This document shows, piece after piece, positions 40,143 to 47,616 of a DNA stretch of 64,000 nucleotides. A program made the translations under genes and the position numbers. The notes beneath the pieces are model-generated. The model was not told the origin of the DNA. It did no database searches and worked only from the letters and a program-made list of their open reading frames with translations. Source of the DNA: Levilactobacillus yonginensis (lineage in GTDB: Bacteria > Bacillota > Bacilli > Lactobacillales > Lactobacillaceae); assembly GCF_964065165.1 (NCBI RefSeq), contig NZ_OZ061549.1:1178001-1242000 (forward strand), read 5' to 3'. Position 1 is the stretch's first letter. Each line of letters starts with the position of its first letter.

Positions 40143-41363
40143 ATGTGGTTTAACAATCTGAACACCGGCTTTGTGGTGGGCTACCCAATTTTCGTTTCCA
40201 TTATTTGGATTACTGGGTGCCTATTCTCAGGCCTTTTAAGGCGTCATCAAGTACGCCCCGCACTCAAGCTGACAACTGAACCATTCGTCTCAATATTGGT
40301 TCCGGCTCATAATGAATCGGATACACTCCGATCAGCCGTCCAGTCTTTGGCAGAGCTAGAGTATGAAAAATATGAGGTCGTCTTGATTGACGACTGTAGT
40401 TCTGACGACACGTTGGCCATCATGCACGACTTAAAAATGCAGTGGTCCGACGAACTTGCCATCACCGTTGTCGGACTCCCCGTTAACCAGGGAAAAGCCA
40501 ATGCGCTGAACCAAGGACTTAAAGCAGCTAAGGGTGACTACTTAGTTGGCATCGATGCTGACTCCTTGTTAGCCCCCGATGCTGTGACCCAACTCATCAC
40601 GACCCTGACCATGCAACCAGATTATGGCGCGGTCACTGGTAAACCAGTCGTCCGCAACCGGTCAAGTCTATTAGGTCGTCTTCAGTTGCTAGAATACGTC
40701 GGTGTCATCGATATCATCAAGAAGGCGCAGGCCTACCTAACCGGGAGTATCACCACGGTATCCGGCGTAATTGTCGCCTTTCGCCGGGCGGCCCTAGAGG
40801 ACGTTGGTGGGTGGAATCCCGCCGTGATGACCGAAGATATCGATATCACCTGGCGGCTATACCGGCACAACTGGCGGGTAGCCTACGAACCGCGCGCGGT
40901 TTGCTGGATTTTGGTTCCAGAACGTTTTCGTGGTTTGATTAAGCAACGTCAACGCTGGTCACGAGGAGGTCTAGAAGTCCTCTTCACCAACTGGCGTGGC
41001 TTCTACCGTAACCCATGGGGCCAACGCTTCCTGTTGCTCGAAACGGTCATCAGTAATATTTGGGCCCTAATGACAGCACTCAGTGTCTTGACCTACACCA
41101 TCAAATTGATTTTCCTGCACGGTCTATCACTGGACGGGAACCTGCTATTGATTTTGTTGATTCTTAGCTTTGTACAGTTCACATTGGGATTCCTGGCTTC
41201 TCAGGTCACGGCCAAACTAGCTGGACCAGAACTGCTGCTGGTTCCCATCTACGTGCTGTACTACTGGATGATCAACTTGATCAGCTGTTTGGCCGCCATT
41301 TCTTCGTACATCATTGATCCTAAGCGACGAGGCACTTGGCGTAGTCCGGATCGGGGTATCTAA
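40143..41363 (+). CDS. icaA-like: Family 2 glycosyltransferase, poly-N-acetylglucosamine synthase-like
   Basis: A 406-residue processive GT2. One N-terminal helix (about residues 13-33) precedes the catalytic domain. That domain contains FVSILVPAHNESDTL, the UDP-binding Asp in LIDDCSSDD, the DxD-like GIDADSL, the base region MTEDIDITWRLY, and the QxxRW motif as QRQRWSRGG near residue 275. Three C-terminal helices follow. This layout matches IcaA/PgaC, which polymerise and export beta-1,6-GlcNAc. The two downstream genes (a small membrane protein and a deacetylase) support that. GGGGGAG precedes the ATG. Hyaluronan or cellulose-type polymers are less likely alternatives. Confidence 0.87.
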   Translation: MWFNNLNTGFVVGYPIFVSIIWITGCLFSGLLRRHQVRPALKLTTEPFVSILVPAHNESDTLRSAVQSLAELEYEKYEVVLIDDCSSDDTLAIMHDLKMQWSDELAITVVGLPVNQGKANALNQGLKAAKGDYLVGIDADSLLAPDAVTQLITTLTMQPDYGAVTGKPVVRNRSSLLGRLQLLEYVGVIDIIKKAQAYLTGSITTVSGVIVAFRRAALEDVGGWNPAVMTEDIDITWRLYRHNWRVAYEPRAVCWILVPERFRGLIKQRQRWSRGGLEVLFTNWRGFYRNPWGQRFLLLETVISNIWALMTALSVLTYTIKLIFLHGLSLDGNLLLILLILSFVQFTLGFLASQVTAKLAGPELLLVPIYVLYYWMINLISCLAAISSYIIDPKRRGTWRSPDRGI

Positions 41364-41365
41364 TT

Positions 41366-41662
41366 ATGAAAAAACAAACGAACTTTGACCCCGTCATTCG
41401 TCACCAGACGGGTCACACCAGCCACCTCATTCGCATCATTATCTTAATTGCTTTGTGGATCTTCGTTGCGTTGGTCGTGTGCATGAATATTGCTTTTAAG
41501 CTCGGAATCTATAGCGACAGCCTAGTCAGCATTTACCTACTGTTGAACCTGACGCCACACGCCAATGACGGCTTTCTTGCGTTGATTGGCTGCCTGCTGA
41601 TTATCGCACCCATCTACTGTATTTACCGCTGGATTCACATTAAAAAGGAGGGTCATGCATGA
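41366..41662 (+). CDS. Small membrane protein, IcaD/PgaD-like by position
   Basis: A 98-residue protein with two membrane helices (about residues 25-45 and 67-88). It starts 3 nt after the glycosyltransferase stop and overlaps the deacetylase gene by 4 nt. IcaD and PgaD are two-helix partners needed for full GlcNAc-polymer synthesis, and size and order fit. Sequence identity to them is not evident by eye, so the role is inferred from context. Confidence 0.7.
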   Translation: MKKQTNFDPVIRHQTGHTSHLIRIIILIALWIFVALVVCMNIAFKLGIYSDSLVSIYLLLNLTPHANDGFLALIGCLLIIAPIYCIYRWIHIKKEGHA

Positions 41663-42552
41663 CGCCCCGTTCACGAAAAGGCCTCTTGATTGGCCTCCTA
41701 ATAGCTCTCGTCTTTAGCCTCGGGTGGACCTTTCAGCGCCAAGCTGTTAAGCTGCACCATACGGAGGAAAGCTACGCCCTGCCCGCGCGCTACCAAAAGG
41801 ACCAGAACGGCATCATGGTCTTCTGTTACCACCGGGTTGTTAAGGGAACCGTCCCCACCCAAATCGCTCAGAAACTTTCAAACAACTCCCAGCTACATGA
41901 GTTCAACGTTCCCGCCAGTGAGTTTGCTGCTCAGATGAAGGAACTACACGAGAATCACGTTAAAGTCATTTCATCTGAGCAAATGACCCGAATGGTTGCG
42001 AGTCACCAGCCCATCAAGGGTAAATACGCCGTACTTTCCTTTGACGACATTGACCGCAGTGTTCTAGATAACGCTGTACCCGTGATGAAGAAATACAATT
42101 TTCCTTTCACGGCCTTCGTAATCACCGGAAATACCGGCCAATACCGGGAAGGTAGCCAAATGGCCACTTGGTCCCAGATCAAGGCGGCTAAGAAGCTGAT
42201 GGGTGACAAGATGACGCTGGGCTTGCACACGCACAACCTACATCATTTGACAGCTAAAATGGAACCGGTCTTCATGCAACCCCACTACTTGGGCAAGTTT
42301 GAACGAGACTTCCACCTATCTGCCAAGGAACTCAAAGCCCACACTGGTGTAACAGCGAACGCGTTCGCCTACCCCTATGGTGGTGGGACGACGCAGATTA
42401 ACAACTTCCTAGCCCACCAACAACTGAACTGGGTGGCTACCCTAGATTCTGGAATTGTCACCAACCAGACCAACATGAATGCGACGCCCCGGTTGATTGT
42501 TAACCACGAAAGCTGGCCGTCCATCATCAAATGGTTGAAAACCAGTAAGTGA
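41659..42552 (+). CDS. icaB-like: Polysaccharide deacetylase (NodB domain), IcaB/PgaB-like
   Basis: A 297-residue protein with an N-terminal membrane anchor (about residues 8-26). Its NodB-type deacetylase domain opens with GIMVFCYHRVV (about 51-61). The metal and catalytic residues lie in AVLSFDDIDRS (Asp-Asp) and LGLHTHNLHHLT (His-x3-His), with YPYGGGTTQINNF toward the end. It would remove acetyl groups from part of the exported GlcNAc polymer at the cell surface, affecting biofilm adhesion. It overlaps the preceding gene by 4 nt, and a terminator follows. No icaC-like O-acetylase is present in the operon. Confidence 0.88.
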   Translation: MTPRSRKGLLIGLLIALVFSLGWTFQRQAVKLHHTEESYALPARYQKDQNGIMVFCYHRVVKGTVPTQIAQKLSNNSQLHEFNVPASEFAAQMKELHENHVKVISSEQMTRMVASHQPIKGKYAVLSFDDIDRSVLDNAVPVMKKYNFPFTAFVITGNTGQYREGSQMATWSQIKAAKKLMGDKMTLGLHTHNLHHLTAKMEPVFMQPHYLGKFERDFHLSAKELKAHTGVTANAFAYPYGGGTTQINNFLAHQQLNWVATLDSGIVTNQTNMNATPRLIVNHESWPSIIKWLKTSK

Positions 42553-42567
42553 ACTTGATATTACCTC

Positions 42568-42607
42568 AAAGAGCTAGTTATGAAATTACTTATAATTAGC
42601 TCTTTTT
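42568..42607 (+). terminator. Terminator of polysaccharide operon
   Basis: AAAGAGCTA pairs with TAGCTCTTT around an AT-rich loop, followed by TTTT. Confidence 0.8.
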
Positions 42608-42653
42608 ATGACCCTTTTAAAGCCTGTTATAACCCCAATGTTAATGTGTCTTC

Positions 42654-42818
42654 CCACCTTACCGGTCGTCAGATATGGGCTGGAACGGTGCAGACACAAC
42701 TTGAAGCCTCGAAAGATCCGAGTCTACAAGCTTGGTCTTCTGCTAAGCCAGCAGGAAAAGCACCTACTGGCAAAGCAGAACGATGCGCCTGAGCCCATAT
42801 CCGACGACCTCTCGGCTT
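42654..42818 (-). repeat. Structured intergenic element, copy C
   Basis: On the minus strand the outer stem is GGTCGTCGGATATGGGCT pairing with AGCCCATATCTGACGACC (one G-T). The internal loop CA/GTTCC is followed by the inner stem GGCGCA/TGCACC. Hairpin 1 is TTCTGCT..GCCAG..AGG with complementary CCT..CTGGC..AGCAGAA. Hairpin 2 is CTTG.AG.CTCG/CGAG.CTTCAAG. The pairing differs in sequence from copies A, D and E but keeps the same plan. Confidence 0.85.
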
Positions 42819-42920
42819 ACACACTATCTTACTGCCAGCTGTCCGTTATCAGTGAAACTATCCAGAGTGGCTCAGCCCCTCTGGCAGCGATAATCATGCT
42901 ACGCCACAATCAGTGCCAGA

Positions 42921-43061
42921 GGAGGCCAGGGATGTAGCCAGCCGTGAAAGTGGTGTTAGCTGGTGATTTTGAAGACACGGGGGGCTTCGTGGCTTCAAAG
43001 CGAGCGAGAAGCCCGCCCTTTGGCTGAAGCGTCCCCACAGCAGGCGGAATCCCTGGCCTCC
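42921..43061. repeat. Second type of long palindromic intergenic element
   Basis: GGAGGCCAGGGAT (42921-42933) is the perfect inverse complement of 43049-43061. Inside are hairpins CCAGC/GCTGG (about 42938-42963) and GGGGGGCTTC/GAAGCCCGCCC (about 42979-43018). It has the same multi-branched look as the 57521-57679 element but shares no obvious sequence with it. No protein-coding potential is evident. Confidence 0.6.
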
Positions 43062-43090
43062 GGAGTGCAACCAATTTAACTAATCGATAA

Positions 43091-43135
43091 TTAAAAACCG
43101 GGTCCCCGCCAAAGGTGCGGGAACCCGGTTTTTAT
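43091..43135. terminator. Bidirectional terminator
   Basis: AAAAACCGGGT..CCCGC pairs with GCGGGAACCCGGTTTTT, with T runs on both strands. It serves the minus-strand permease gene. Confidence 0.85.
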
Positions 43136-43203
43136 TTTTATTAATCCTGGTAACCCGCTTAGCCTTCACCAAAACCCGCGCTGAGTTACACAATTTTAAA
43201 CAC

Positions 43204-44607
43204 TTATTTTGCTGGAACCGCCCGTGCCCGGGTTGCCCGCATCAAGAACCAGTAGATTACCGCTGTAATGGCCATCGCAATAAACGTTGCCCCAACGGTA
43301 TTAGCAATCGCTGGTACCTGCTTTAGTCCCCAGTAAGAGACGACTCCCAGAATCCAACTGATAACCGCCAGCCAATTAATTCCGTGCGAGTACCAGTAAG
43401 CACCTCTGACTTTTGTGAACTCATCAAGCTGATACTGCTTACGTTTCAGGAAGAAGTAATCGACCAAGAAAATGGCAATTTCCGGTCCTAAGAACATCCC
43501 AATTCCATCCAAAAACGCCTCAAACACGTCCAGAAAACTGGCCAAGTAAACCGGAATGAACGTCACCAACGTGGCCGTTAACGTCACAATCCACAGACTG
43601 ACATTCAACGACAGCCGATGCGTCATGTTCGTCAGCGCCGACCCGGCCGACATCAAGTTCACCGCGTTAGCCGTAGTACTAGTCAGGACGATGACCAACA
43701 GTGCAATGATGCCTAAGCCTAATTTAGCAGCGACCGTACTGGGATCAGAGTTATTCGGGTCGAAATGGTTCAGCGAGACCGCCGTCCCAATCGTGGCGAA
43801 CAACCCAATGAACGCGAACCAGAAGAGACCGAGATTAGCTCCAAGGAAGGAATAGGTCGTCGCTGCCGACTTCTTAGCCGTGAACCGACTAAAGTCAGAG
43901 GCCGCCGTTACCCAGGCTAAGTTGAATGCTGCTAGTGTATCAGCCGCAACCCCCGAGGACATCCGCAAGCTGTGCGGTGGCTGCCAGGACACAATGTCGT
44001 GGAAGGAGACCGTTTGAAAGACGACCACTGATTCCCACAAGACAAAGATGACGACCAGCACAATGCCGACCCGTTCAATCATCCGCACAGACTTTTCCCC
44101 GACTGAAATACTCAATAAATGCAGGATACTCATAATAATGATGCCGACAATCAGCCCAAACGTACCACCTGGCTTGCCGTAAAGCGGCCAGCCAAACAAT
44201 TCCCCAAAGATATAGCTGATCGACGTCGCCGCAATGAAGGTGTTCACTGCAGCCCACCCAATGAATTGAATCACATTGATTACGGAAGGAATAAAGCTCC
44301 CCCGTAACCCAAACGATGCCCGAGTCAGTGCCATAGCTGGCACACCGGTCCGATAACCCATGTAACTCGCAACCGCGAGCAGGGCGTATGAAATCAGCCC
44401 CACAATCACCAACGTGGTCGACGCCGTTAGAAACCCACAGGCGGCAATGACTCCCCCAATGTACCAAGTTCCGTTGTTCGCGTTAGCCCCGATCCACGTT
44501 GCAAATAAGTCCCAGTTAGACATCCGCCGATGAGCCAGCGGAATCGATTCAACCCGTCCAAACTCAGCCGGGCCTTTGTTGCCAGAAGGTTTCAGGTCTT
44601 GTGCCAT
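43204..44607 (-). CDS. NCS1-family cytosine/purine-type permease
   Basis: A 467-residue symporter with about 12 helices. NCS1 markers are MSNWDLFATWIGANANNGTW (about residues 29-48), GVPAMALTRASFGLRG near 89-104 and FNLAWVTAASDFSRFTAK near 229-246. NCS1 carriers import cytosine, purines, allantoin or pyrimidine vitamers with H+ or Na+. CodB-like cytosine uptake is plausible here because a PyrR-regulated deoxyribosyltransferase gene lies just upstream on the same strand. It does not share the PyrR leader directly: about 375 nt and a structured element separate the two. The specific substrate is unproven. Confidence 0.85.
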   Translation of the reverse strand: MAQDLKPSGNKGPAEFGRVESIPLAHRRMSNWDLFATWIGANANNGTWYIGGVIAACGFLTASTTLVIVGLISYALLAVASYMGYRTGVPAMALTRASFGLRGSFIPSVINVIQFIGWAAVNTFIAATSISYIFGELFGWPLYGKPGGTFGLIVGIIIMSILHLLSISVGEKSVRMIERVGIVLVVIFVLWESVVVFQTVSFHDIVSWQPPHSLRMSSGVAADTLAAFNLAWVTAASDFSRFTAKKSAATTYSFLGANLGLFWFAFIGLFATIGTAVSLNHFDPNNSDPSTVAAKLGLGIIALLVIVLTSTTANAVNLMSAGSALTNMTHRLSLNVSLWIVTLTATLVTFIPVYLASFLDVFEAFLDGIGMFLGPEIAIFLVDYFFLKRKQYQLDEFTKVRGAYWYSHGINWLAVISWILGVVSYWGLKQVPAIANTVGATFIAMAITAVIYWFLMRATRARAVPAK

Positions 44608-44816
44608 GGATTCTCACCTTTCTCTTTAGTTCTGCGAAACTGTCCCTAACTGCCACGCTACACATTGATTGTCAGATTCACAATTGATGTCACTGGCTTA
44701 GTTAACTCAAATGACTGGACATATTTCATTTAATCAATAACCCACCAAGTTGTAACGTCCGCCCATCAAGATGTGCCAGAATTTCAAATATTTACCGAAC
44801 ATAAATTACCACTATT

Positions 44817-44962
44817 TAGCTAGCGGAAGGCCGTGGGCTCAGCCGTGGAACTGCCTTAACGGCATGATTTTCGCCGTTTAGGCAGTTCCGGCTTGGGAGA
44901 CCGCTTTTTGGCTCCCAAACGTGCGCACAGCGTTCCAGCCCTACAAGGCCTGTAGCTAGCGG
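44817..44962 (+). repeat. Structured intergenic element, copy A (divergent)
   Basis: The outer stem is GCTAGC..GGCC..GGGCT pairing with AGCCC..GGCC..GCTAGC. The internal loop is CA/GTTCC. The inner stem GCCGTG/CACAGC keeps the same C-A mismatch at pair 3 as the other copies. Hairpin 1 is GAACTGCCTTAACGGC pairing with GCCGTTTAGGCAGTTC. Hairpin 2 is TTGGGAG/CTCCCAA. Apart from the junction, the sequence is unrelated to the other copies. Confidence 0.78.
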
Positions 44963-44983
44963 CATACACCCGACAACGTTTAC

Positions 44984-45424
44984 TTAAAGGATTTCACCAA
45001 CAAATTCGCCAGGAGTCATCTGATTAAAATCATACGTTTCAAAGTCGGCAACATTCTTGGTATACCAGTACATGCTTTCAGTAATCATCAGGTTAACCGC
45101 TTCATCCTTTTCCTGCAGGGCTAAAATTGGCTTATCGCTCATCGTAGCGACGCCCAATTCGTAGGCCGTACCAGAGTCTAAGTTTTTAGCCTCGAAGTCA
45201 ATGACCGTCACAATCACGTCCGCTGCGGCAATTTGCCCCATATCGCGGTGGAAGATTTCTGTGGCCCACGGCTTCGTGAACTGTTCATGCTCAGCATCTT
45301 GATGCAACCGGGGTGAATAAAAATCGGTCACCGTCGGGTTGGCTTCCAAAGCGGCCTCCAAGCGTTTCACCCGGTCGACCTGTTCGGGACTAAAGAACGG
45401 ACTTGCTACGTAAATCTGTGCCAT
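44984..45424 (-). CDS. ntd: Nucleoside 2-deoxyribosyltransferase
   Basis: A 146-residue enzyme of the NDT family, which swaps bases between deoxyribonucleosides in salvage. It starts with QIYVASPFFSPEQVDRVKRL. The catalytic Glu lies in the DSGTAYELGVA motif (about residues 81-91), preceded by DVIVTVIDF. C-terminal NLMITESMYWY resembles the substrate-closing segment. It is a little shorter than the classical lactobacillus enzyme (about 157). A PyrR-type attenuator controls it, tying it to pyrimidine status. The ATG follows GATGGAGGAG. Confidence 0.88.
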   Translation of the reverse strand: MAQIYVASPFFSPEQVDRVKRLEAALEANPTVTDFYSPRLHQDAEHEQFTKPWATEIFHRDMGQIAAADVIVTVIDFEAKNLDSGTAYELGVATMSDKPILALQEKDEAVNLMITESMYWYTKNVADFETYDFNQMTPGEFVGEIL

Positions 45425-45468
45425 GTATAAAACTCCTCCATCGTTTGTCTTTCAACCAATTGGCCATG

Positions 45469-45585
45469 AAAAAAGCGGCCAGATTCCGCAAGGATTCAGG
45501 CCGCTAGGTGCATGCCAAGGGCATACTTCTACCGAACCTTTGTTAGCCTCACGGGACTAAGTTAAAAGGACTATTTGGTTGTTGT
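45469..45585 (-). promoter_or_regulatory. PyrR-binding transcription attenuator
   Basis: On the minus strand AGTCCCGTGAGGCT (45545-45558) matches the conserved PyrR-binding loop AGUCCNGNGAGGCU. It is followed by an intrinsic terminator, AGCGGCCTGAATCC pairing with GGAATCTGGCCGCT then T6 (45469-45505). PyrR with UMP/UTP would favour termination before the deoxyribosyltransferase gene. Confidence 0.88.
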
Positions 45586-45590
45586 TAGGT

Positions 45591-45619
45591 ATTATACGGG
45601 GCCAAAAAGTATCCGTCAA
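45591..45619 (-). promoter_or_regulatory. Promoter of the attenuated deoxyribosyltransferase gene
   Basis: TTGACG at 45614-45619 and a consensus TATAAT at 45591-45596 are 17 nt apart. Confidence 0.82.
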
Positions 45620-45760
45620 TCACCATTCAGTAAAATTAGTTTGAGGTTAACCGTTACACTCTGCAGACACCACGGCCTGTCAGCCTTTTAATTTTTATTT
45701 TTAACACGGCCGGTTAACCAACAGTGGCGAATTTTATAATCAAGTTAGCCACTTGAAATT

Positions 45761-46934
45761 TAGGACAAAATAAATACACCAAGACGTAAATCTCAGGTAT
45801 CATTGGAGTTCTCACACAAACAATGAAAGAGGTCTTCGTCTTGATGCAAGAACAGCTTACCATGAATCGTCCCAAGGGTCACCATCTAACTTTGAAAGAG
45901 CGTGGAAACATTGAGGTCTACTTTAACCACGACAAGCTTTCTCGGCGGAAGATTGCTGAGTTACTTGGCGTTAGCCCGCAAACCATAAACAACGAAATCA
46001 AGCGAGGCTTGGTAACCAATAAGAAAATCGTTAACGGTAACGTAGTCTTCTATGAGGTCTACGTGGCGGAACTAGCCGACCAGCGGTACCACGAGAACCG
46101 CAAGGCCTGCCACAGGCCTTGTAAGTTCTTCCAGGCGGCTGACTTTATAGCCTTCTTTGTAGAACACTTTAAGACTGATGGCTGGGCTCCAGATGCTGCT
46201 GTAGGCCGCGCCAAGGTGTTAAACCTTTTTCGGCCTGACGAGATGGTCTGTACCCAAACGTTGTACAAGTACATCGACGAACAACTTTTAGAGGTCTGTA
46301 ACTTAGATCTTACCGAGAAAATGCGGCGGCGACTACCCAAGCACGTTAATCACAAAAATAAGCGTGTAATGGGACGGAGTATTGAAGAACGTCCGGCTGA
46401 AGTTGACTCTCGCAAGACGTTTGGTCATTTCGAGATTGATACTATCGTTGGTAAACGTGATGGCCATGAGAGTGTGATTATGACCCTGATTGAGCGTCAA
46501 ACTCGCTTCCAATTTATCCGTCTGATTGACGGGCGTGACGCCGATTCGGTTGAGTACGCCCTGCGAGAAATCCTCGCAGAGTATGGACCAGTTATCAAGT
46601 CGATCACCGCTGATAACGGACCTGAGTTTGCCTTGCTGAGCGAGGCATTGCGTTCAGTGGCACCAGTCTTTCATACGCACCCGTTCACCTCTAGTGAACG
46701 GGGAACCAATGAGGTCCATAACCGGATGGTCCGCTATGACTTTCCCAAAGGCATGTCCTTAGACGCCGTAAGTCCTCGGGCTGTTGCTAGAACAGCGGAC
46801 AAGTTGAATAACACACCTCGTCGTCTGCTAGGCTTCCAGACTCCCGCCGAACTCTTCGCCGCCGCCTGCGGCTAGGCTCCTCGCGCCACCAACTTCAACC
46901 CCTGAGAATCCCTTGGTATCAGTATTTGGTCCTA
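45761..46934 (+). mobile_element. IS30-family insertion sequence
   Basis: Ends are imperfect inverted repeats. The left one reads TAGGACAAAATA..ACACCAAG..CTCAGG from 45761. The inverse complement of the right one reads TAGGACCAAATACTGATACCAAGG..CTCAGG from 46934. Total length is about 1.17 kb with one intact transposase. A flanking 15-bp direct repeat, CGGTTAACCAACAGT (45711-45725 and 46960-46974), lies outside the element. It is too far out to be the short target duplication of this family. Confidence 0.88.
45823..46875 (+). CDS. IS30-family transposase
   Basis: A 350-residue DDE transposase. The N-terminal HTH region is LTLKERGNIEVYFNHDKLSRRKIAELLGVS (quoted in part), typical of IS30. The catalytic Asp-Asp-Glu lie in FGHFEIDTIVG, KSITADNGPEFA and SSERGTNEVHNRMVRYDFPKG. 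The C-terminal LNNTPRRLLGFQTPAE is a family signature. No truncation is visible, so it may be active. An internal ATG at 45844 is an alternative start. Confidence 0.95.
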   Translation: MKEVFVLMQEQLTMNRPKGHHLTLKERGNIEVYFNHDKLSRRKIAELLGVSPQTINNEIKRGLVTNKKIVNGNVVFYEVYVAELADQRYHENRKACHRPCKFFQAADFIAFFVEHFKTDGWAPDAAVGRAKVLNLFRPDEMVCTQTLYKYIDEQLLEVCNLDLTEKMRRRLPKHVNHKNKRVMGRSIEERPAEVDSRKTFGHFEIDTIVGKRDGHESVIMTLIERQTRFQFIRLIDGRDADSVEYALREILAEYGPVIKSITADNGPEFALLSEALRSVAPVFHTHPFTSSERGTNEVHNRMVRYDFPKGMSLDAVSPRAVARTADKLNNTPRRLLGFQTPAELFAAACG

Positions 46935-46942
46935 GTGACTAA

Positions 46943-47066
46943 CTTGTTCTTGCAATTTGCGGTTAACCAACAGTTAGAATAAGTCCAAGTTTTGAAACTC
47001 GCGGTCTGCGAAGCTTCAACCTGTGTCGGCACTGTTCCGGCCGATCTACGTTGGCTGGTAAGGCGG
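46943..47066 (+). repeat. Structured intergenic element, copy B (5' part missing)
   Basis: Hairpin 1 survives (CTTGTTCT pairing with AGAATAAG, one G-T). So do the linker AAGTCCAAG, hairpin 2 (CTCGC..GCGA region), GTGTCGGCACTGTTCC and the 3' arm to GGCTGGTAAGGCGG. The expected 5' outer arm is not found. The IS30 right end lies 9 nt to the left. Confidence 0.7.
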
Positions 47067-47081
47067 TCAATAGCGGTCAAC

Positions 47082-47110
47082 TTGTCAGGGCCACGGCCAG
47101 TTGCTACACT
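47082..47110 (+). promoter_or_regulatory. Promoter of the ydbS-ydbT-like operon
   Basis: TTGTCA at 47082-47087 and TACACT at 47105-47110 are 17 nt apart, 29 nt before the ATG. Confidence 0.65.
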
Positions 47111-47139
47111 AGAAACAACTCAGGAGAGGAGTTTCATCT

Positions 47140-47616
47140 ATGACATCAACGACCCACCATTTACCACCCCGTATCAAGTTGATCTGGGGATTTAGCGCAC
47201 TGGGAAGCTGCGCTGCACTCATGGTCATCACCGCCCTACTGTGGCTGACCTACCGTTACTGGAACTGGCCCTTTTGGATCACCATCGCTGGCCTCGTCAT
47301 CGCCATTGGTGAACCACTCATCGAGGCGGGACTGATTCCCTACCGCTATCGCTTTACACGCTACCAGATATCAGATTTAGCTGTCGAAATGCAGGCCGGC
47401 TTCATCTTTCAAAAACGGGTGGCGATCCCAATTGCCCGCGTGCAAAACGTCACATTAAAAGCCGGTCCCCTCCTCCAGTGGCAAAAGTTGACGGCCATTT
47501 CGATTGCCACTGCCTCAACCAACCACAACATTGAGGGGTTAGAACTAGCCGAAGCAGAACAGCTCCGGGAACAAATCATGCGGCTAGCACAGGAGGCCCG
47601 CCATGACAACGCCTAG
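47140..47616 (+). CDS. ydbS: YdbS-like bacterial PH-domain membrane protein
   Basis: A 158-residue protein with two membrane helices (about residues 15-37 and 42-62) and one bPH2 (DUF304) domain: YRFTRYQISDLAVEMQAGFI, QKRVAIPIARVQNVTLKAGP and LEGLELAEAEQL-type ending. It pairs with the larger YdbT-like protein encoded in overlap. In Bacillus these proteins were linked to resistance to some antimicrobial peptides. The role here is inferred. GGAGAGGAG precedes the ATG. Confidence 0.85.
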   Translation: MTSTTHHLPPRIKLIWGFSALGSCAALMVITALLWLTYRYWNWPFWITIAGLVIAIGEPLIEAGLIPYRYRFTRYQISDLAVEMQAGFIFQKRVAIPIARVQNVTLKAGPLLQWQKLTAISIATASTNHNIEGLELAEAEQLREQIMRLAQEARHDNA

